Below, one piece after another: positions 13,251 to 27,000 of a DNA stretch of 64,000 nucleotides. Under the pieces are notes generated by a model, which saw only the letters and a list, made by a program, of their open reading frames with translations, searched no databases and was not told the DNA's origin. This DNA is from Onchocerca lupi (taxonomy: Eukaryota > Nematoda > Chromadorea > Rhabditida > Onchocercidae), in NCBI GenBank assembly GCA_028564675.1, contig JAOVVO010000254.1:1-64000 (forward strand). Direction: 5' to 3'. Every line of letters starts with the position of its first letter. Positions within the stretch are counted from its first letter, which is position 1. The position numbers and the translations under genes are program-made.

Positions 13251-13696
13251 TACTACTACTACTAAGTTAAAAGTATTGAATTACAATTTTGTTTATTTCC
13301 AGGAAATATCCCATTGTCTTTACGACTAAAACTACTATTATCGTAATACTACAATTGCTTTTATTACTACTATTACTTCTACTACTGCTTTTTGCTACTA
13401 CATCAATTACTACTTTTACTACAACAATTGCAACTACTACTACTACTACTTTTACTGCAATTGCTACTGCTTTTACTACTACTACTACTGCTACTGGTAC
13501 TGCTATTGCTATCGCTATTGATACTGCTACTGCTACTACTACTGCTATTGCCACTACTACTGCTGCTACTGCTACTACTAATACTGTTACCAATACTGCT
13601 ACTGCTACTGCCACTGCTACTGCTACTGCTACTGTTTCAATAATTACTACTGCTTCCACTACTAATGCAATAATTATTGTTATAACTAATATTAGT
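13251..13696. repeat. ACT/GCT imperfect trinucleotide repeat
   Basis: Imperfect (ACT)n with (TACTGC)n and (TACTGCTATTGC) blocks in intron 6. It yields open frames of poly-Thr, poly-Leu and Val/Ala on different frames and strands, which are not genes. Confidence 0.97.
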
Positions 13697-14649
13697 AATT
13701 TAGTTAATCAATTCTAATTTAGCCTTATTCATTTTAATTATTTTTTTATTTTTTTATAGGCAAGATGTAGTACCTGCATTCTCGATCTAACCATATCATA
13801 AAGCTATTCAAAAAGAAACTTAATTAATTCTTTTATCATTATCATTTAAAAACTTAATTACTTTAATTTTATGCATCATTTGAGGGATGAAAAAAAAAAA
13901 AGGAAAAAAGAATGGAAATATATCATTCATTATGATGAGAGAATATCAATTCATTCCTATTTAATTATCGATATAATATTAAATAATTTGAGGCCACATT
14001 TTTCTCATTCTTTTAATTTTTTATTTTTTTCAAATTCAAAATGTAATTTTTATTAAGATAGTGTTCTAATTATTATAAAAAATGATTCTAAAATCAATGC
14101 AATAAATGTTTCATCTTAAGAAGAAATTTTTGATTGGATAAAAATTTACATAATTTGTAGATATTTATTTCAAAAAAAAAAAAAAAAAACAAGAAAAAAC
14201 ATCTGAAATAGAAAAAATAATAATTCGTTAATTAAATTGAATCTTTTTTTTTTAGAAGGAAACTTTTGAAAATATTGGAATAATTTAGATATAATGCATC
14301 TTTTATTTTTTTTTGCAGATCAATAAAATTAATTAATGTTGACAAAAAAATAATTTAATTTAATTAAAGAAATATTATTTTTTCTATTTCAAAAGGAAAA
14401 ATTAGAAAAAAAATCAGGAATTTTTTATGTTTATAAATAATTCTTTTTTTTTTTTAATGAATTATCAGATTTTATAAGCTTGTAAATAATAATAGATTTA
14501 TGCCAAACTTGATCGAAATACTAATTATAATTGAAATTAGACATTTATGAATTGAATTGAAATATTAAAAAAATCTTTATAAGCCAAATTTTTATATTCA
14601 TACTATTATTATAATGTGCAACTTTCTAATTAATTATGTAATTCTGCTG

Positions 14650-14673
14650 CATGCATTCTGCATACTGCATGCA
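14650..14673 (-). promoter_or_regulatory. Two TGCATG sites in intron 6 (RBFOX-type motif)
   Basis: On the transcribed (minus) strand TGCATG occurs at 14650-14655 and 14668-14673. UGCAUG is the binding site of FOX-1/RBFOX splicing regulators. About 2.4 kb upstream of exon 7. Confidence 0.35.
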
Positions 14674-15292
14674 TCTTAACTTACAAAACATATAATATTA
14701 TACATTTATGCATAATATGAATTAAATTTGTGAAGTTCTCAAAAAAAAGAATCAATTATTGATTTAATGCAAAAATAATACAATTGCTATTGTATGGTCA
14801 AGGCTTTATGACTTTGATATATTTTTAAATAAATTTTATATGCTTTTATATCATATATGATCCTTTTTCTCATTTCTTGGCTCATTTTTATTGCTTGGCC
14901 AAGTGATTTATCATTTAATGTCTACCTTATGGCTTTTTTAGACTGTAAGTATTGCTTTTCGGACAGGAAACAAATTTGAACAATTTTAAGAAAATGGGAC
15001 ATTAAAAATAATAAAAATAACTAGCTGTATCAAAAGTATATTTGGCCACGTGAATTATTAAAAAATGAAATGATAATTCAGGAAATCTAGTAAAGGAGGT
15101 GATAAAGTCAAAGATAAAAAGCGTGGTAGCGACTGATTATCAGAAATTATCAATGATTAAATGAAAATAATCATCAAAACTTATCTTTCTACAGCTAGGA
15201 AAAAAATTGCCGAAGAAATAATATCAGTTTTCTGCGACCATTACACTCAGTATTTTAGAAAAAAATGAGAAAAATATAGGTTTGAACTTTGA

Positions 15293-15305
15293 CCCTTAAT
15301 GTTTG
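15293..15305 (-). promoter_or_regulatory. DR1-type element GGGTCA-A-AGTTCA
   Basis: One base different from the 19383 and 40890 elements. With the 40890 element it also shares the following AACC. Confidence 0.33.
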
Positions 15306-15354
15306 TTAAATAGGAAATTTCTATAATTTTAAAATATTAAAATGTATAGAAAAG

Positions 15355-15710
15355 TATCAATTTTTTTCTTTAAACGAATAAAATTTTTCCGCAAAATGAT
15401 GAATTCAATTATAGCAATTAATTCTTATTAAATCAATGCTTTAAAAAAAAGAAAAAACAAAAAAAATTCAGTTATAACATTGCAATATTAAGTCTTTTTA
15501 GGTTAATAAAATATTTGCAAGAAAAATCGGAATTAAATTATAACACAAAGATTAGTAAAATAAATCAATATCGAAATTAATTTATTCGAAATCAATGAAG
15601 CAAATAAGATTGAAAAATAAATTTATAGCATTAATTCGTTTTAGACTAGTAAAATATATTTCCGGAAAATTGGAATTAAATTTTTCAGCATAAAATATCA
15701 GTAAAAAAAT
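15355..15710. repeat. Diverged tandem repeat, about 3 copies
   Basis: Phrases like AATAAAATATTTGCAAGAAA then TCGGAATTAAATTATA recur near 15370, 15500 and 15645 in intron 6. Confidence 0.55.
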
Positions 15711-16084
15711 TTGTTGAAAATTAATTCAGTCGAAAATTAAAAATTTGAAATTATCTAAAATTATAACAATTAGCTTAATCCCGGCTGATATATATATAGT
15801 AGTACAAGAATGGAAATGATAGTAATTGATTTATACTGATAATTTCATGATAAAATCAATGATCAAATCGGATTTTTAAATAAAAATATCGGAAACGATT
15901 GAGGAAAAGGCACTGAAATGGTAAATGATAATTGATGTTTACTAATGGTGGTTTTTTTTTTTTTTTTTAAGAAAAAATATTTAAATTTGTCGGCAAAAAT
16001 TTCTTTGGGCGCCGAGATAATTGCCCCGAAAAGGATGAGTAAAGAAGAGAGCGCAAGAAGTTTTTATCAAATTCGACGAAAATC

Positions 16085-16121
<37 letters not shown>

Positions 16122-17620
16122 AGAAAAAATTCAAAGAAAGAAATGCAAAGTAAACAAATAAATTTATAAATTAAAAAGCAACGATGCTATGCTTGTTAAT
16201 TGTTAATTTTTTGTCATTTTCTAAAATCAACAAACTAGAAAAATGACTTTTTCGCAAAAAAAAAAAAAAAAAAAAAACTTCAAAATTTAGAAATTTTATG
16301 ATGGAAAATTTTCTCCTTTCTTCAAAGAATTGATTTTATAAGTTTTAAAGTTTCGAGAGAATTCTAAAATGATAATTTTATGGATTGAAAAGAAAAAAAG
16401 TAAAAATAAACAAATGAATTTATCAGTGAAAAGTGACGAAACTGTGTTTTTTTTTGTTAATATCAACAACTTTTATCATCTTTTAATATCACGAAAAAGC
16501 TATACAATGAATGATATTTGCTATTAAAAGTTTATTTCAAAAGAAGTTTTTACAAAAGTTGGGAAACTTTTTTTTTTCCTCTTTAGAAATTATTTTTTTG
16601 TAAAATTTTAAGACTTTAAATAAATTGATTTTTTGAAGTTTTAAAAATTTCCAAAATAATCCTAAAAGATTTTCATAGTCGAGTAAAAGAAAAAAAAAAA
16701 AACGAATACAATTTCAGACTAAATAAAGAATTTAATAAATGCAAAATAATTGATGGTGACAAAATTTTTGGAAAGAAAACAAATCGATCATTTTTCATGT
16801 TCGGTTTTTTTTTCTTTTCTTATTTCAATTTTCAATTTTTGATTTTTTTTTTTTTGCTTCAGAAATTCATTTTCAGCTGAAATTGAAACAGCATTTTGAT
16901 TTTTTTATCGTTTGAAAGAAAAGTAACATGGATTTAATGCCAAAAAAAAAAAAAAAAAAATCAATAAATCTTGAATCATCAGAAAAATATTTAAAAAAAA
17001 GCTTAATTTGAAGGAATTTAAAGTTTTTTCAGAATACTTTTTTTTTTTTCAATATTTTGAGTACTTGATTCAAATTATTTGATCTAGATATTTTAAGATT
17101 ACTAAAATAATTTAATAAAATAGTTTCTAAAATAGTTAAGATAATTTATTAAAACGATACTGAAATAGTTTTTGCTGAAATAAAATAATTTTTTACTAAA
17201 ATAGTTTCTTTTCTTTTTTTTTTTTTTTGTAAACAAAACAAAAAGAATAAATGTATATAAATTTATGAATATTTTATTTATATTATTTCTTATAGAAAAA
17301 AAAGAACGAATTTTGTTTGCAAAGTTTAAAAACTTTAATTTTTAATGACTTAATGAGTAATTAAAGTTCATAAAACGGCCTGTGATTTAGATTCGAATTG
17401 TTTCGCAAAAGTTAATAACTTTGAATTTTTTAAAAACCTTGAACTAATAGTTTTGAAAAACCGAAATAACTTTTAACTTGCAATTTTACAAAGTTTGGTA
17501 ATTTTGAATTAATAATTTAAAAAAATATCTAAAATTTCGGAATTTATTGATTAAAAATGGAATTAAACAAAAAAAATTTAATTAAAAAAAAAAGGAATTT
17601 TATAAAATTTCAAAACTTAC

Positions 17621-17738
17621 TTGCTATTTGGAGGCATTATTGGTGTTATCAAAATTCTTCCGGTATCTTTACTTTTCTTCGCTTTTAGTTGTGCTGTTTG
17701 AGGAGTAGTAATAATGGACGATTCAGAAGATTGCACAA
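17621..17738 (-). CDS. unc-53: unc-53/NAV exon 6: linker after the CH domain, NAGNAG acceptor
   Basis: 118 nt ending at donor CAA|GTAAGT; enters in phase 1 and leaves in phase 2. It encodes residues 131-170: VVQSSESSIITTPQTAQLKA, then a Lys-rich stretch, then TGRILITPIMPPNSK. IMPP followed across the junction by KLPSP (exon 7) recalls UNC-53 SIMPPAVSKLPSPRV. The 5' boundary is a tandem acceptor, TTTCAAGCAG: using CAG starts the exon at 17738; using AAG starts it at 17741 and adds one alanine codon in frame. Both keep the frame, so two isoforms differing by one residue are likely. The preceding 800 bp intron is the shortest between coding exons here. Confidence 0.87.
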
Positions 17739-18538
17739 CTGCTTGAAATAGTAATTAATTACTAAAATTTAAGAATGTGTAAGGACGGAAAGATTAAACT
17801 TAAGATAATGTCTTTAGAATTTCTAAAATTAGACTATGAAGAGATTATTCACATTAATTAACTTAATTACTTAATAAATAAGTCGAAATTTATTGATAAA
17901 ATAGGAATTTAGCGCGAAAATAATAGGTAAATTTATTATATGTTTTCATATTAATTGATAATTTGATGAAAATATTTATAATTTTGATTGTTTTTTTTTT
18001 TTTTTTTTATTTGGTTTTGGTTATTTGTTTTAGAAAAGGAATATTTGAATTAAATACAAATAAATGTATGATAAGAAATGCTAAATATTATTATATAATT
18101 TGAAAAAATTAAAATTAAAAAAGGAAAAATCGTAGTTTTTTTTTTTTTTTTTTTAGAAAAATTGTTATTTATTATAAAGTAATAATAATTATTACTATTT
18201 TATTTTAGAAAAAATGATATTTTCAAATTAATTTTTCAAATTATTTTCCAATTAATTTTTTCAATAGAAATTAATTATCGATTTCGTAAACTTTTCCATA
18301 CTTTCTCAATAATTTTTGAATGAAAATTAATGCTACAGAAATAAGAATATAAATTGTTAGTATAGTGAAAAAAAAAAGTATTACAAGTAAAAATTTGAAA
18401 AAAGTTGTAAAAGTTTTAACAAAAAATTTTTTTTTATAATTTCAAATTAACAAAATGATTTAATAAAATATTGGAATTGGAATTCTTTTTCTTTTTTTCT
18501 CTTTTTCGATTTTGTTTTAACATTATTACAACATATAC

Positions 18539-18643
18539 CAGTCGTTACAGATGCGGTTCGTAATGATTGTTTAATTCGTTGTTTATATGTTGATAAACCG
18601 TAAAGTAACGAAAGAATTGCACCCAAATGACCATTCAAAATAT
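18539..18643 (-). CDS. unc-53: unc-53/NAV exon 5: end of the CH domain
   Basis: 105 nt between acceptor TTTTTTGCAG and donor CTG|GTATAT; enters and leaves in phase 1. It encodes residues 96-130: D-ILNGHLGAILSLLYGLSTY, then KQRIKQSLRTASVTT. DI..G.L.A.L.L...LS.YKQ is the most diagnostic motif of the NAV CH domain; the STYKQ form with NGHLGA is nearest to UNC-53 (remembered GNLGAVLQLL...STYKQKLRQ). An open frame continues into the intron to 18447 but becomes Lys-rich low complexity, and the phase-1 donor at 18538 is the one that joins exon 6 in frame. A GTAACG 12 nt earlier is in phase 0 and would break the frame. Confidence 0.95.
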
Positions 18644-19382
18644 CTGCAAAAAAAAAAAAAAATGAATTCCAATTATAATTTTAAATTTGTATTTTAATCA
18701 ATTACAATTTAAATAATATCGTTTTGCATCTTAAAACATCTGTAACATGAATTTTTTACATTTTAATGGATTATAATTTAAAAAATACCGTCTTATAAAT
18801 TAAAAAATATTTACAAAAATAAATTTCAATTGCATTTCAAAATTTTATATAGTAATGAATTATCATTCAAATAATACCATTTCAAATTCTATTCTTATTT
18901 ACTGTTTTTTTTTTTGTTTTTTTTTACTTAAATTTTGTTCATAGATCTTATAGTAATAAATGTTAATAATAGTCATAAAATTGAATGATAAGAATATGAA
19001 ATGATTATTGAAATGTTAGTAATTTAATTAACAGTCATTTAAAATTTTATAATTTCAAAAATAAAATGAGCAATTAGAATTTTAAATAGACAGCAGTGGA
19101 AAATAATTGAATTACTAACATTTTATGAAATTTACTAAAGCTATAAATAGATCTATTTTATTTTCAATATCAAATAATTAAGTGATATTAATTTAAAAGG
19201 TCAAAAGTCATGCATAATATTTCCAGGATTTATTGCAAAGTATTTATTAGCATTTCTTAATTACTTCTTAATGTCAACTTTTGATATCTCTTTGATAAAA
19301 AGTTTTTTTGTTCCTTTTTTTTTAACCAATCATTTAACAAATGATTAGTTAAAAAGCACTGAATTAATTTTTATCATTTCGA

Positions 19383-19395
19383 AGGTCAAAGTTCA
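19383..19395 (+). promoter_or_regulatory. DR1-type element AGGTCA-A-AGTTCA
   Basis: Exact 13-mer match to the element at 40890-40902. A related AGGTCA-A-AAGTCA lies at 19198-19210 in the same intron. Confidence 0.35.
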
Positions 19396-20126
19396 CATGT
19401 ATTTCATCATGAATATTTCACAATGGCTATTTATCGTTTGGTAAATAAATATATATAAGTAATCAAACAATTCTTTTATCGCTATGTATAATATTTTATC
19501 ATTTTTTATTGTCATTAAATTGTTGAAAAATAGATTTTCAGTTTTGAATTATTACTTAACAAAATTTTGAAAAAAAAAATTAAATTCGAGAATTTTGAAA
19601 AATTTCTTCAAATTTAAAATTGCTATTTAGCAAACAGAATATTAGCAATGCAAACATTATGCGCATATTTTTGATCAAATAAAATTTTTTATTCCAAATG
19701 AGGAAGTGATGGTGACAACAGTGGAGAAAGAGACGACAAGATTTGTGACAATTTTTGAAATCAACGAATGACAGTCATATCTTACTGGGACATAAATGTG
19801 AATTAAACAAGAACAAAAAATATTTTGAAATTTTAAAATTCAATTTTAAAAATTTCCATTATTTATTTTAAATTTAAATAAATTTTTAACAAATTTCAGT
19901 AAATTCATCGAAAAAAAAGAGAAAATGAGCCTAAAATTTAAAGGATTTCTTTGAAAATTATAAAAAGTAATGCAAATATTCGAATGAAATTTGAAAAAAA
20001 GCAAATGAGAAGCATTAAAAGTGTTGAAAATGCCGTGGTAGAGCGGGGGAGAGAGAATGGATGTGATGGAATGCACGTATGAAATAAAAACTTTTTTCAT
20101 ATCCAACTTTAAAATACGAGTGCATA

Positions 20127-20450
20127 TTTGTATATATGTGTATGTATGTATGTGTGTATTTGCATGTATGTATACATATTTATGTGTGTGTATGTATGTA
20201 TGTGTATGTTTGTATGTGTGTATTCGCATGTATGTATATATGTGTATGTGTGTGTGTAGATAAGTGTGTGTATATGTGTGTATGTGTATTTATGTGCAAG
20301 TGTGTATGTGTGTATGTTTGTGTATGTGTTATGTGTGTACGTGTGCATGTATGTGTGTATGTGTTCATGTATGGGCATTTATGTGGATGTGTATGTGTGT
20401 ATGTGTGCATGTGTGTATGTATATGTATATGTGTGTGTATGTGTGTGTTT
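20127..20450. repeat. GT-rich (TGTATG/TG)n microsatellite
   Basis: About 320 bp of TGTATG, TGTG and TATG units on the + strand in intron 4. All the small ORFs on both strands here (Cys/Val/Met-rich on +, His/Thr-rich on -) are translations of this repeat. Confidence 0.97.
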
Positions 20451-22437
20451 GGCCTTTATCAAAAAAATAGTAAAATGAAAGTTGGAAAAATTTCATGATA
20501 GGCAGGCTCATAAAAAATAAGCATTATTCCTAGCATACAATCATTATCATATCAAAAACTATTCCATTATTTAAATTTATCAATCAAATTTAATGATTTA
20601 AAATATTTAAAATTATTTGAAATATATTAAATTGATTGTTTACAGAACAGAAAATTAAGAGAAATAATCATAATACTGTTAAATTTTTTAAAATTTACCA
20701 ATCAATTAATTTAAAATATCTGAAATGATTGCGCATCAAATTGGAATTAAAAAGAATATTTCACTGAGAAATTTTCCTAATAACTTAGATAGTTGAAACA
20801 TTCTTAATAATTTTATCGTTAATTAGAAAAAAAAAATTATAATTTCAAAAAATTTAACTTACAAACTGATGATAAAGGGAAAAGAGAAAATTGAAATTTC
20901 ATCAAAGTGCATTAAAAAAAATGCTTTGTTTTGTTTAATTCAAAAAAAAAAAAAAAAAAAAAAAGATCGAATCTTTTAATCTAAAAATCTTTTTAAATCA
21001 TTCATGCAGAAAATGTACGAAAAAACAACATTAATAAATAAGAAACAACAAAAAGTATCACAGCTAAAATATCATATTTTTTTAATTTAATAGAAAAGAA
21101 GAAAGAAATTAATATAAATTGAATTAATTGATGGAAAATAATTATAATTTAATCGATAATCGATAAAAATTTCCGGAAAAAATTTTTTTTTTTAAATTTC
21201 AGTAAAAATGGAGTGTTATTTTGATAGAATTACAAGAAAAACTATTATCAATTTCATTTTTTTTTTCGAAATTTTGGTTAATTGGATAGAGAACTATTCA
21301 AAACTAAAATGCTGCTAGTTTTTGGAATAAATTAATATTCGATAAAATTATAATATCTAAAGTAATAATGAATGCAAATAATTGCTAATTTTTATTTGAA
21401 TATTCAAAAAAGCCAAAAAGGAAAAATGATAATCGTTATCAGCAATCTATGGTGAAATTTTTTAGTGCAATCTTTATATACACTGATAATCGTTATCATT
21501 TCTGCATCTTTTAAATATTTGGTCATTTGAATATGTAAAGTAAAATGATTAGAATGCTAGCCATAAGAATAATTTAATTGATAATAATTGGAAAATTTTT
21601 CAAAAAATTAAGTTTAAGAAAACTAAGAAAATTTAAAAGTTGAAATATCAAAAGAATGCTAAAGAAAGAAAAATTTTAAATAAACTTTTTTTTTGTCCAT
21701 ATAATGAATTAAAATTAAAATTAAAGATAGAAATTAATCCTATCTTTGTAAAATTTTTCCTTTATAACAACATATTGGGATTTTTTCAAAGCTAATCAAA
21801 TTCCTATCAAAAATGAAAAATGGAAATCAAAAATGAAAAAAAAAAAGAAATCTACTTCAGAACATGTACATTTGCTATCATATTTTAAACTTAATTTAAA
21901 TGCACCGAATTTAAATTCCAAAAAAAACTAATTGCTATTTTTGTTGGAAATTTTATTTATCAGTTCCTTTATATTTTTATCAACATTTATAATAATATTT
22001 TTTTTTTTAAATATGCTCTAACATGTACTGTTATATTGAAATTTAATTCAATCTGAACCAAATCTAAATTTGATTAATAATTAAAAAAAAAAAATATTTT
22101 TCTATAATTTTCCTATATTTCTACCAACATATACTGTTGATTTGCTCCATTGTATACTATTATATTGAAAATGAAAATTAATTTAAACAAAATAAGATTC
22201 AAATTCGAAATAAATAAAAAAATTCCGATTAAAATAAAAATTTTCTTTCTTACCAATTTTCTACATTTTCCTATCAATATATGTGATAAATATGTTTTAT
22301 CGTTAACAATAAATGATGATGGAAATTATTCGTAATCTGTCCGATCGCTTTTTTTTTTTTTTTTTAAATTCATTTTTTTTCCTCTTCTTTTCCATTCGCT
22401 ATCTTTCGTCATTCTCATAAGGTTTAGACGGAATCAG

Positions 22438-22492
22438 AATAATGATGATGATAATGATTGATAATGACGATGATAATGATAATGATAACATT
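22438..22492. repeat. GAT/AAT microsatellite
   Basis: Imperfect ATGATGATGATAATGATTG tract in intron 4. Confidence 0.85.
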
Positions 22493-24000
22493 CCAATAAT
22501 TCTTCGATGCTTGCGAAATCATCGAATATTAAACGGAATGATTCATCATGTATTTTATCAATCGTAATGATTATTTAATTTATTCTAATCTCATAACTTC
22601 ATCGTTGATATCAGAACTATAAATTGAAATCAATAAATTAATTAGATTAATACTCATTAATTTGATTTAATTTATTACATTTCATCAAAATTCCTTTAAA
22701 AAAAAATTTAAATTTAAAATTTTAGGAAGAAGCAAAAAAATCAAAAAATTTCAAGTATTATTTTAATCATTCCAAAATTTTCAATCAGTTTATAACAAAT
22801 TATGTAAATCGGAAGTAATATATGTAAAATGTTGAAAAAACGATAAAAATAATTAAATAATTAAGGAAAAAAGTTAAAAAAATTCATTTTCATATGCAAT
22901 TTATCAAAGTATTGATTTTTTTCGCAAACTTTTTTTGATTATATAATAAATTGATTGAAAAAAATTTGATTGAAAATGAATAATCATATCACTTGAATAA
23001 AATCTGACTAAATAATCATATTACTTTAATTCTTACTTTATTTTAATTAGCTTCTTCATTAAATATGACAATTAGTTGTCAGCGAAAAAAAAAAACAAAA
23101 TTTTTTAAATTCTTAAGTAGCATTTAATCATTTAATTATCAAAATAATTAGCAGAGTAAAAGTTGATGAAAAGTTTACACTCATTTACAACTTTTTTTTT
23201 CCTTTTCTTCCTTTTTTCTTTTTTGTTTACTTTATAAACGAAAAATGATTTTGTTTACTTTATCACTAAGTAAACAAAATTTATTACCATTTTAAATGAC
23301 ATATTGGTAGGAATTGAGGTGAAATGAGGAAGGAATTCAAATGATATGATTATTTCATATCTTATCAAAGTTGCAAAAAAAAGAGAATTAAACGTTGAAA
23401 ATAATATTTGTAAAAATGAATGAAAAAACTTTTTTTTTGCTATAATTTTTAACATTTGTCTTTTCAAATATTATCGTTAATTCATTTAATTTGTAATAAG
23501 TTAATGAAAACTTGTGATATGATAAGCTGATAAAAGGCAACAAGCATAAATGATTTATTGCTAAGATATCAAAATGTCTTTTTATGGTAAAATTTTTAAT
23601 TTTAATTTCAATCATAATTTATTTACAAAACGAAATTAATCATAATTTCCTGAAATGAAATAAGTAAGAGTATTAAATAGAAAGATATATGCCAAGAAAA
23701 TGATTAAAGCGAATTAAATTAAATTTTGAATTATTAAATTAACTCATTATTATGTTAAACTAAAAAATTGAATTAATTTAAACTGAATTATTTTGATGGA
23801 TTTTATTTATCATAATGTAAATTAATTAAATTTAAATTTTCTCTCTTATTGAATAATTTTCAAGAAAAAAATTTATCAAAAAAATGATAGAAAAAAAAAT
23901 AAAATTTTCATCAGAAAATAAAGATAAAAAAAATTGCGATGATTCATTTGTACTTGTAAAAATTCAAATAGTTTAATTCTTTTCTTCCATTTTTTAAATT

Positions 24001-24031
24001 TTTGATGTGAAATTACAAATTTCACATCAAA
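24001..24031. repeat. Perfect hairpin, 14-bp stem, 3-nt loop
   Basis: TTTGATGTGAAATT, spacer ACA, then AATTTCACATCAAA. Short stem in an intron; no further pairing seen, so probably not a microRNA precursor. Confidence 0.9.
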
Positions 24032-27000
24032 AGCAATATCAATGACACATACATTTGTTTAATCTTAGATTTTCATTTGATAGCTATTCTATCAGTATAA
24101 TGTAAATTTTCGTTTTTTCATTTTTTTTCCATTTTTTAAAAAAAAAAAAAAAAAAACTTAAATTTATGGAAATTTTGAGATGACAAAATGAATTTCACAA
24201 GAAGTAAAAGAATTTAAATCTTCTTTTAATGATTCATATCAATAGTTAAAATTAACGAATAAATTTTATGTGAAATGAAATTTTAATTTTATTTTGATTT
24301 TAAAATATCAATCGTGAAATGGTAAAATTAATTTGAAACTCAAAGTTTCAAAATTTGTTCAAAAAATTATTTTTTTCCACTTTTTGTAAAAAATTGATGA
24401 GAAAAGTTTTCATTTGCAAAGAAATTTTATACTAAAAAAAAATTCTTACAATTCAAATAAATTTTTCCTTTTGAAAGAGGAAAATTTTTATCATTATAAT
24501 CATTTATCTTCAGTAATTAATGATTAGAAATTTCGAATTTTATCGAGGATTAAGAGCGAATTTCAGGAAGAGTAAAATGTTATATTAAAAGTAAAATTGA
24601 AATCATTTAAACAAATCGAAATTTCATTCGAACTTTGATCAAACACTATCACTATTATAGCAAAATTAAATCCATCTTTCGTTATAAACTGATTAAATAA
24701 TTGAATTCTTATCATTGCGCTTATCAATTTTTCTAACTTAAAGTAAATATCAGATAATTATCGCAATTATTCATTATTATGATTATGATAATCAACTAAC
24801 TTGAAAAATATCAAGTTAGATATCAATTAAATTATCTATGATAACTAATTATTTTGCTACTATTTTTATCACTTATGATTCCAATAATAATATTCGTTAT
24901 CGAAGTATGAAATTCATTTAATCAGTTTCTTATCATTAAATATATTCACTTCAGGAAATACGGCAAAACTTCAGTCATTTGAAGTAAATTTCAAAGAATA
25001 AAATTATTTTCTGACAAATTAAGAAAAAATTTTGGAAAAAATAAATCAAAAAAAAAAAAAAAAAATCATCTTGTCGTTGAAATCAATCAACTTTTTTTTT
25101 TTTTGTTTAAACTTGTCATTTTCTCTCTGTGAATCCCGAAATCACCGGTGTTTCAGCTTGATATTACCTCATTTGACCTTTCAACCTATCCATCCGTATA
25201 AATCTATTTATATTTCAATCATTTTTTTCTTTTTTTTTGAATTATTGAATAATTGGAATTTTAAAAATTTCCTAAAAAAAAAAAAAAAAGGAATAAGAAA
25301 GAAAAAAATTGAAACATTGAATGTGTTAATGTGCTGCGATCGAAATGACGAATATTTGATGAATCAAGAAATTTTGAAGCATTTCAAAGTCGATCGGTTT
25401 AGATCAAAGCAAGATAATGATAAAATGAACAGATTGGAAATTGATAAGAAAGGAAAAATGAGAAATTATAATTTTATTCATCGTTAAATATTTCCAAAAA
25501 TTCATTAGTATAATTGTTGGACCGGAAGTTTTAGCATTTTTAATCATTTGATGTTTGCCGAAAATTTAACAATTTATAAAATCGTTAGCAATAATTGATA
25601 TAATTGTTATTATTTTATCACTAATTACTACTAAGAACTTATCATATTATCATCATATTGCAAATCATTGTAATTCTAATATGATTTTTAATTTTTAAAT
25701 TTTGATTATTGATTTATTATAAATTTTGATCATCGTATTTTAATCAATTAAAAATTTTGATCATTCATTCGTATGCTTTGTTGAATATATCATTTTCTTT
25801 CTATGAATCATGAATCAAATGATCAATATTATCATATTATCATCATCATTATCACTATCGAATGCTAATATTAGATACATCGATAATAGCGTAGATTTTG
25901 TAAATTAACTTAATTTGACTGATAAGATCAATAGGAACGATTATTATCACTATAATCAGTATCGAATACTAATATAGATATTTAGTATCATCACCTTGCA
26001 TTTTATGAATTGGGAAGATCTGAACTATCAATTGATATTTGCAAATAAAGATAATTCAATTTAATTGATAAGATCAAATACGAACGAGGAGGAAAGCTTC
26101 GCTCTGACAAAATGATAAATCACTTTGTGATAATGTTGAACTCATTAATTGATCTTCGTTTCATCTTAATTACAACCAATTGATTTATTAATTCTTGATT
26201 TTTTTTTCTTTTTTTTTTCGAATTATATAACACTTGAAGATTTAATTTTGCATTGCAATATAGTTAATTTAAAGCAATCAAATGAATATTTTAAATTTTA
26301 AATGATGTGATTTTGCTAATTTTTAATAGTTGAAGTAATTAAAATATGAAGAAAAAAATTAAACTATCAAATATCATAAATATTTTGAAAACTTCGTTCT
26401 TTAGTTTGAAACATTTTCGAAATAAAAAGTAAAAATTTCAAAAGTTATATTTTTCATTTTTGATTAGAAATTAAGAAAAATGAAAAGAAATTTGGGATTC
26501 AGCATATATTTTGGAAAAAAATTAGATTTATAAATAAAAAATAATAAATAATTAACCAGATATCTTATAGTTTTAAGTAAAATAATTAGATTGAAGCTTA
26601 TGTAAATGACGTAAATAAAATGCAACAACGGATTATCCATAATAATTATAATTTTAAAATCGAATTTAGATAAAAAAAATTAAATTGCATACTTAAATTT
26701 AAATAAAAAAAATTCCATTCAGTAATTTATTAAGACTAAATTTTAATGAAGAATTTTGTTTTTCAAAGTTTTCTTAAAAAATTTCAAAAATTATATGCAA
26801 TATAAATTATACTGTCGCATACAAATAATCATTTTTTAAAATTTTAAACAAACAAAAAAATCAAAAAAAAATTTAATGAAATAATAATACTTTAAAAAAA
26901 GTAATCAAATGATATTAATGAATTAAAGCGAAAAAATATCAATTAATTATTTTATAGTATGTAACAAATTTCTATTCAAGGTCATCTCAAATGAGAAAAA

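Larger units (their letters stand above)
12221..17620 (-). other. Intron 6 (5.4 kb)
   Basis: Intron between exons 6 and 7. Contains the ACT/GCT trinucleotide tract (13251-13696), a diverged repeat at 15355-15710, long A runs (16090-16118, 16258-16277), TGCATG sites on the transcribed strand (14650-14673), and a DR1-type element (15293-15305). The long frames at 13267-13717 on both strands are translations of the trinucleotide tract and not genes. Confidence 0.8.

Noticed and set aside
13267..13717. ORFs of 83-142 codons, poly-Leu, poly-Thr and Val/Ala
   Set aside because: All are frames of the ACT/GCT trinucleotide tract.
15075..15170. Possible + strand exon (NLVKEVIKSKIKSVVATDYQ..) after a TTCAG
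   Set aside because: Wrong strand for unc-53, no partner exons, and 26 open codons are easily reached by chance.
20057..20498. Overlapping ORFs of up to 127 codons on both strands
   Set aside because: They translate the GT/TGTATG microsatellite (Cys-Val-Met or His-Thr repeats) and have no protein features.
25032..25487. 151-codon + strand ORF in intron 4
   Set aside because: Longest ORF, but it is built around A and T homopolymers (Lys and Phe runs), shows no known motif, and lies antisense inside an intron.
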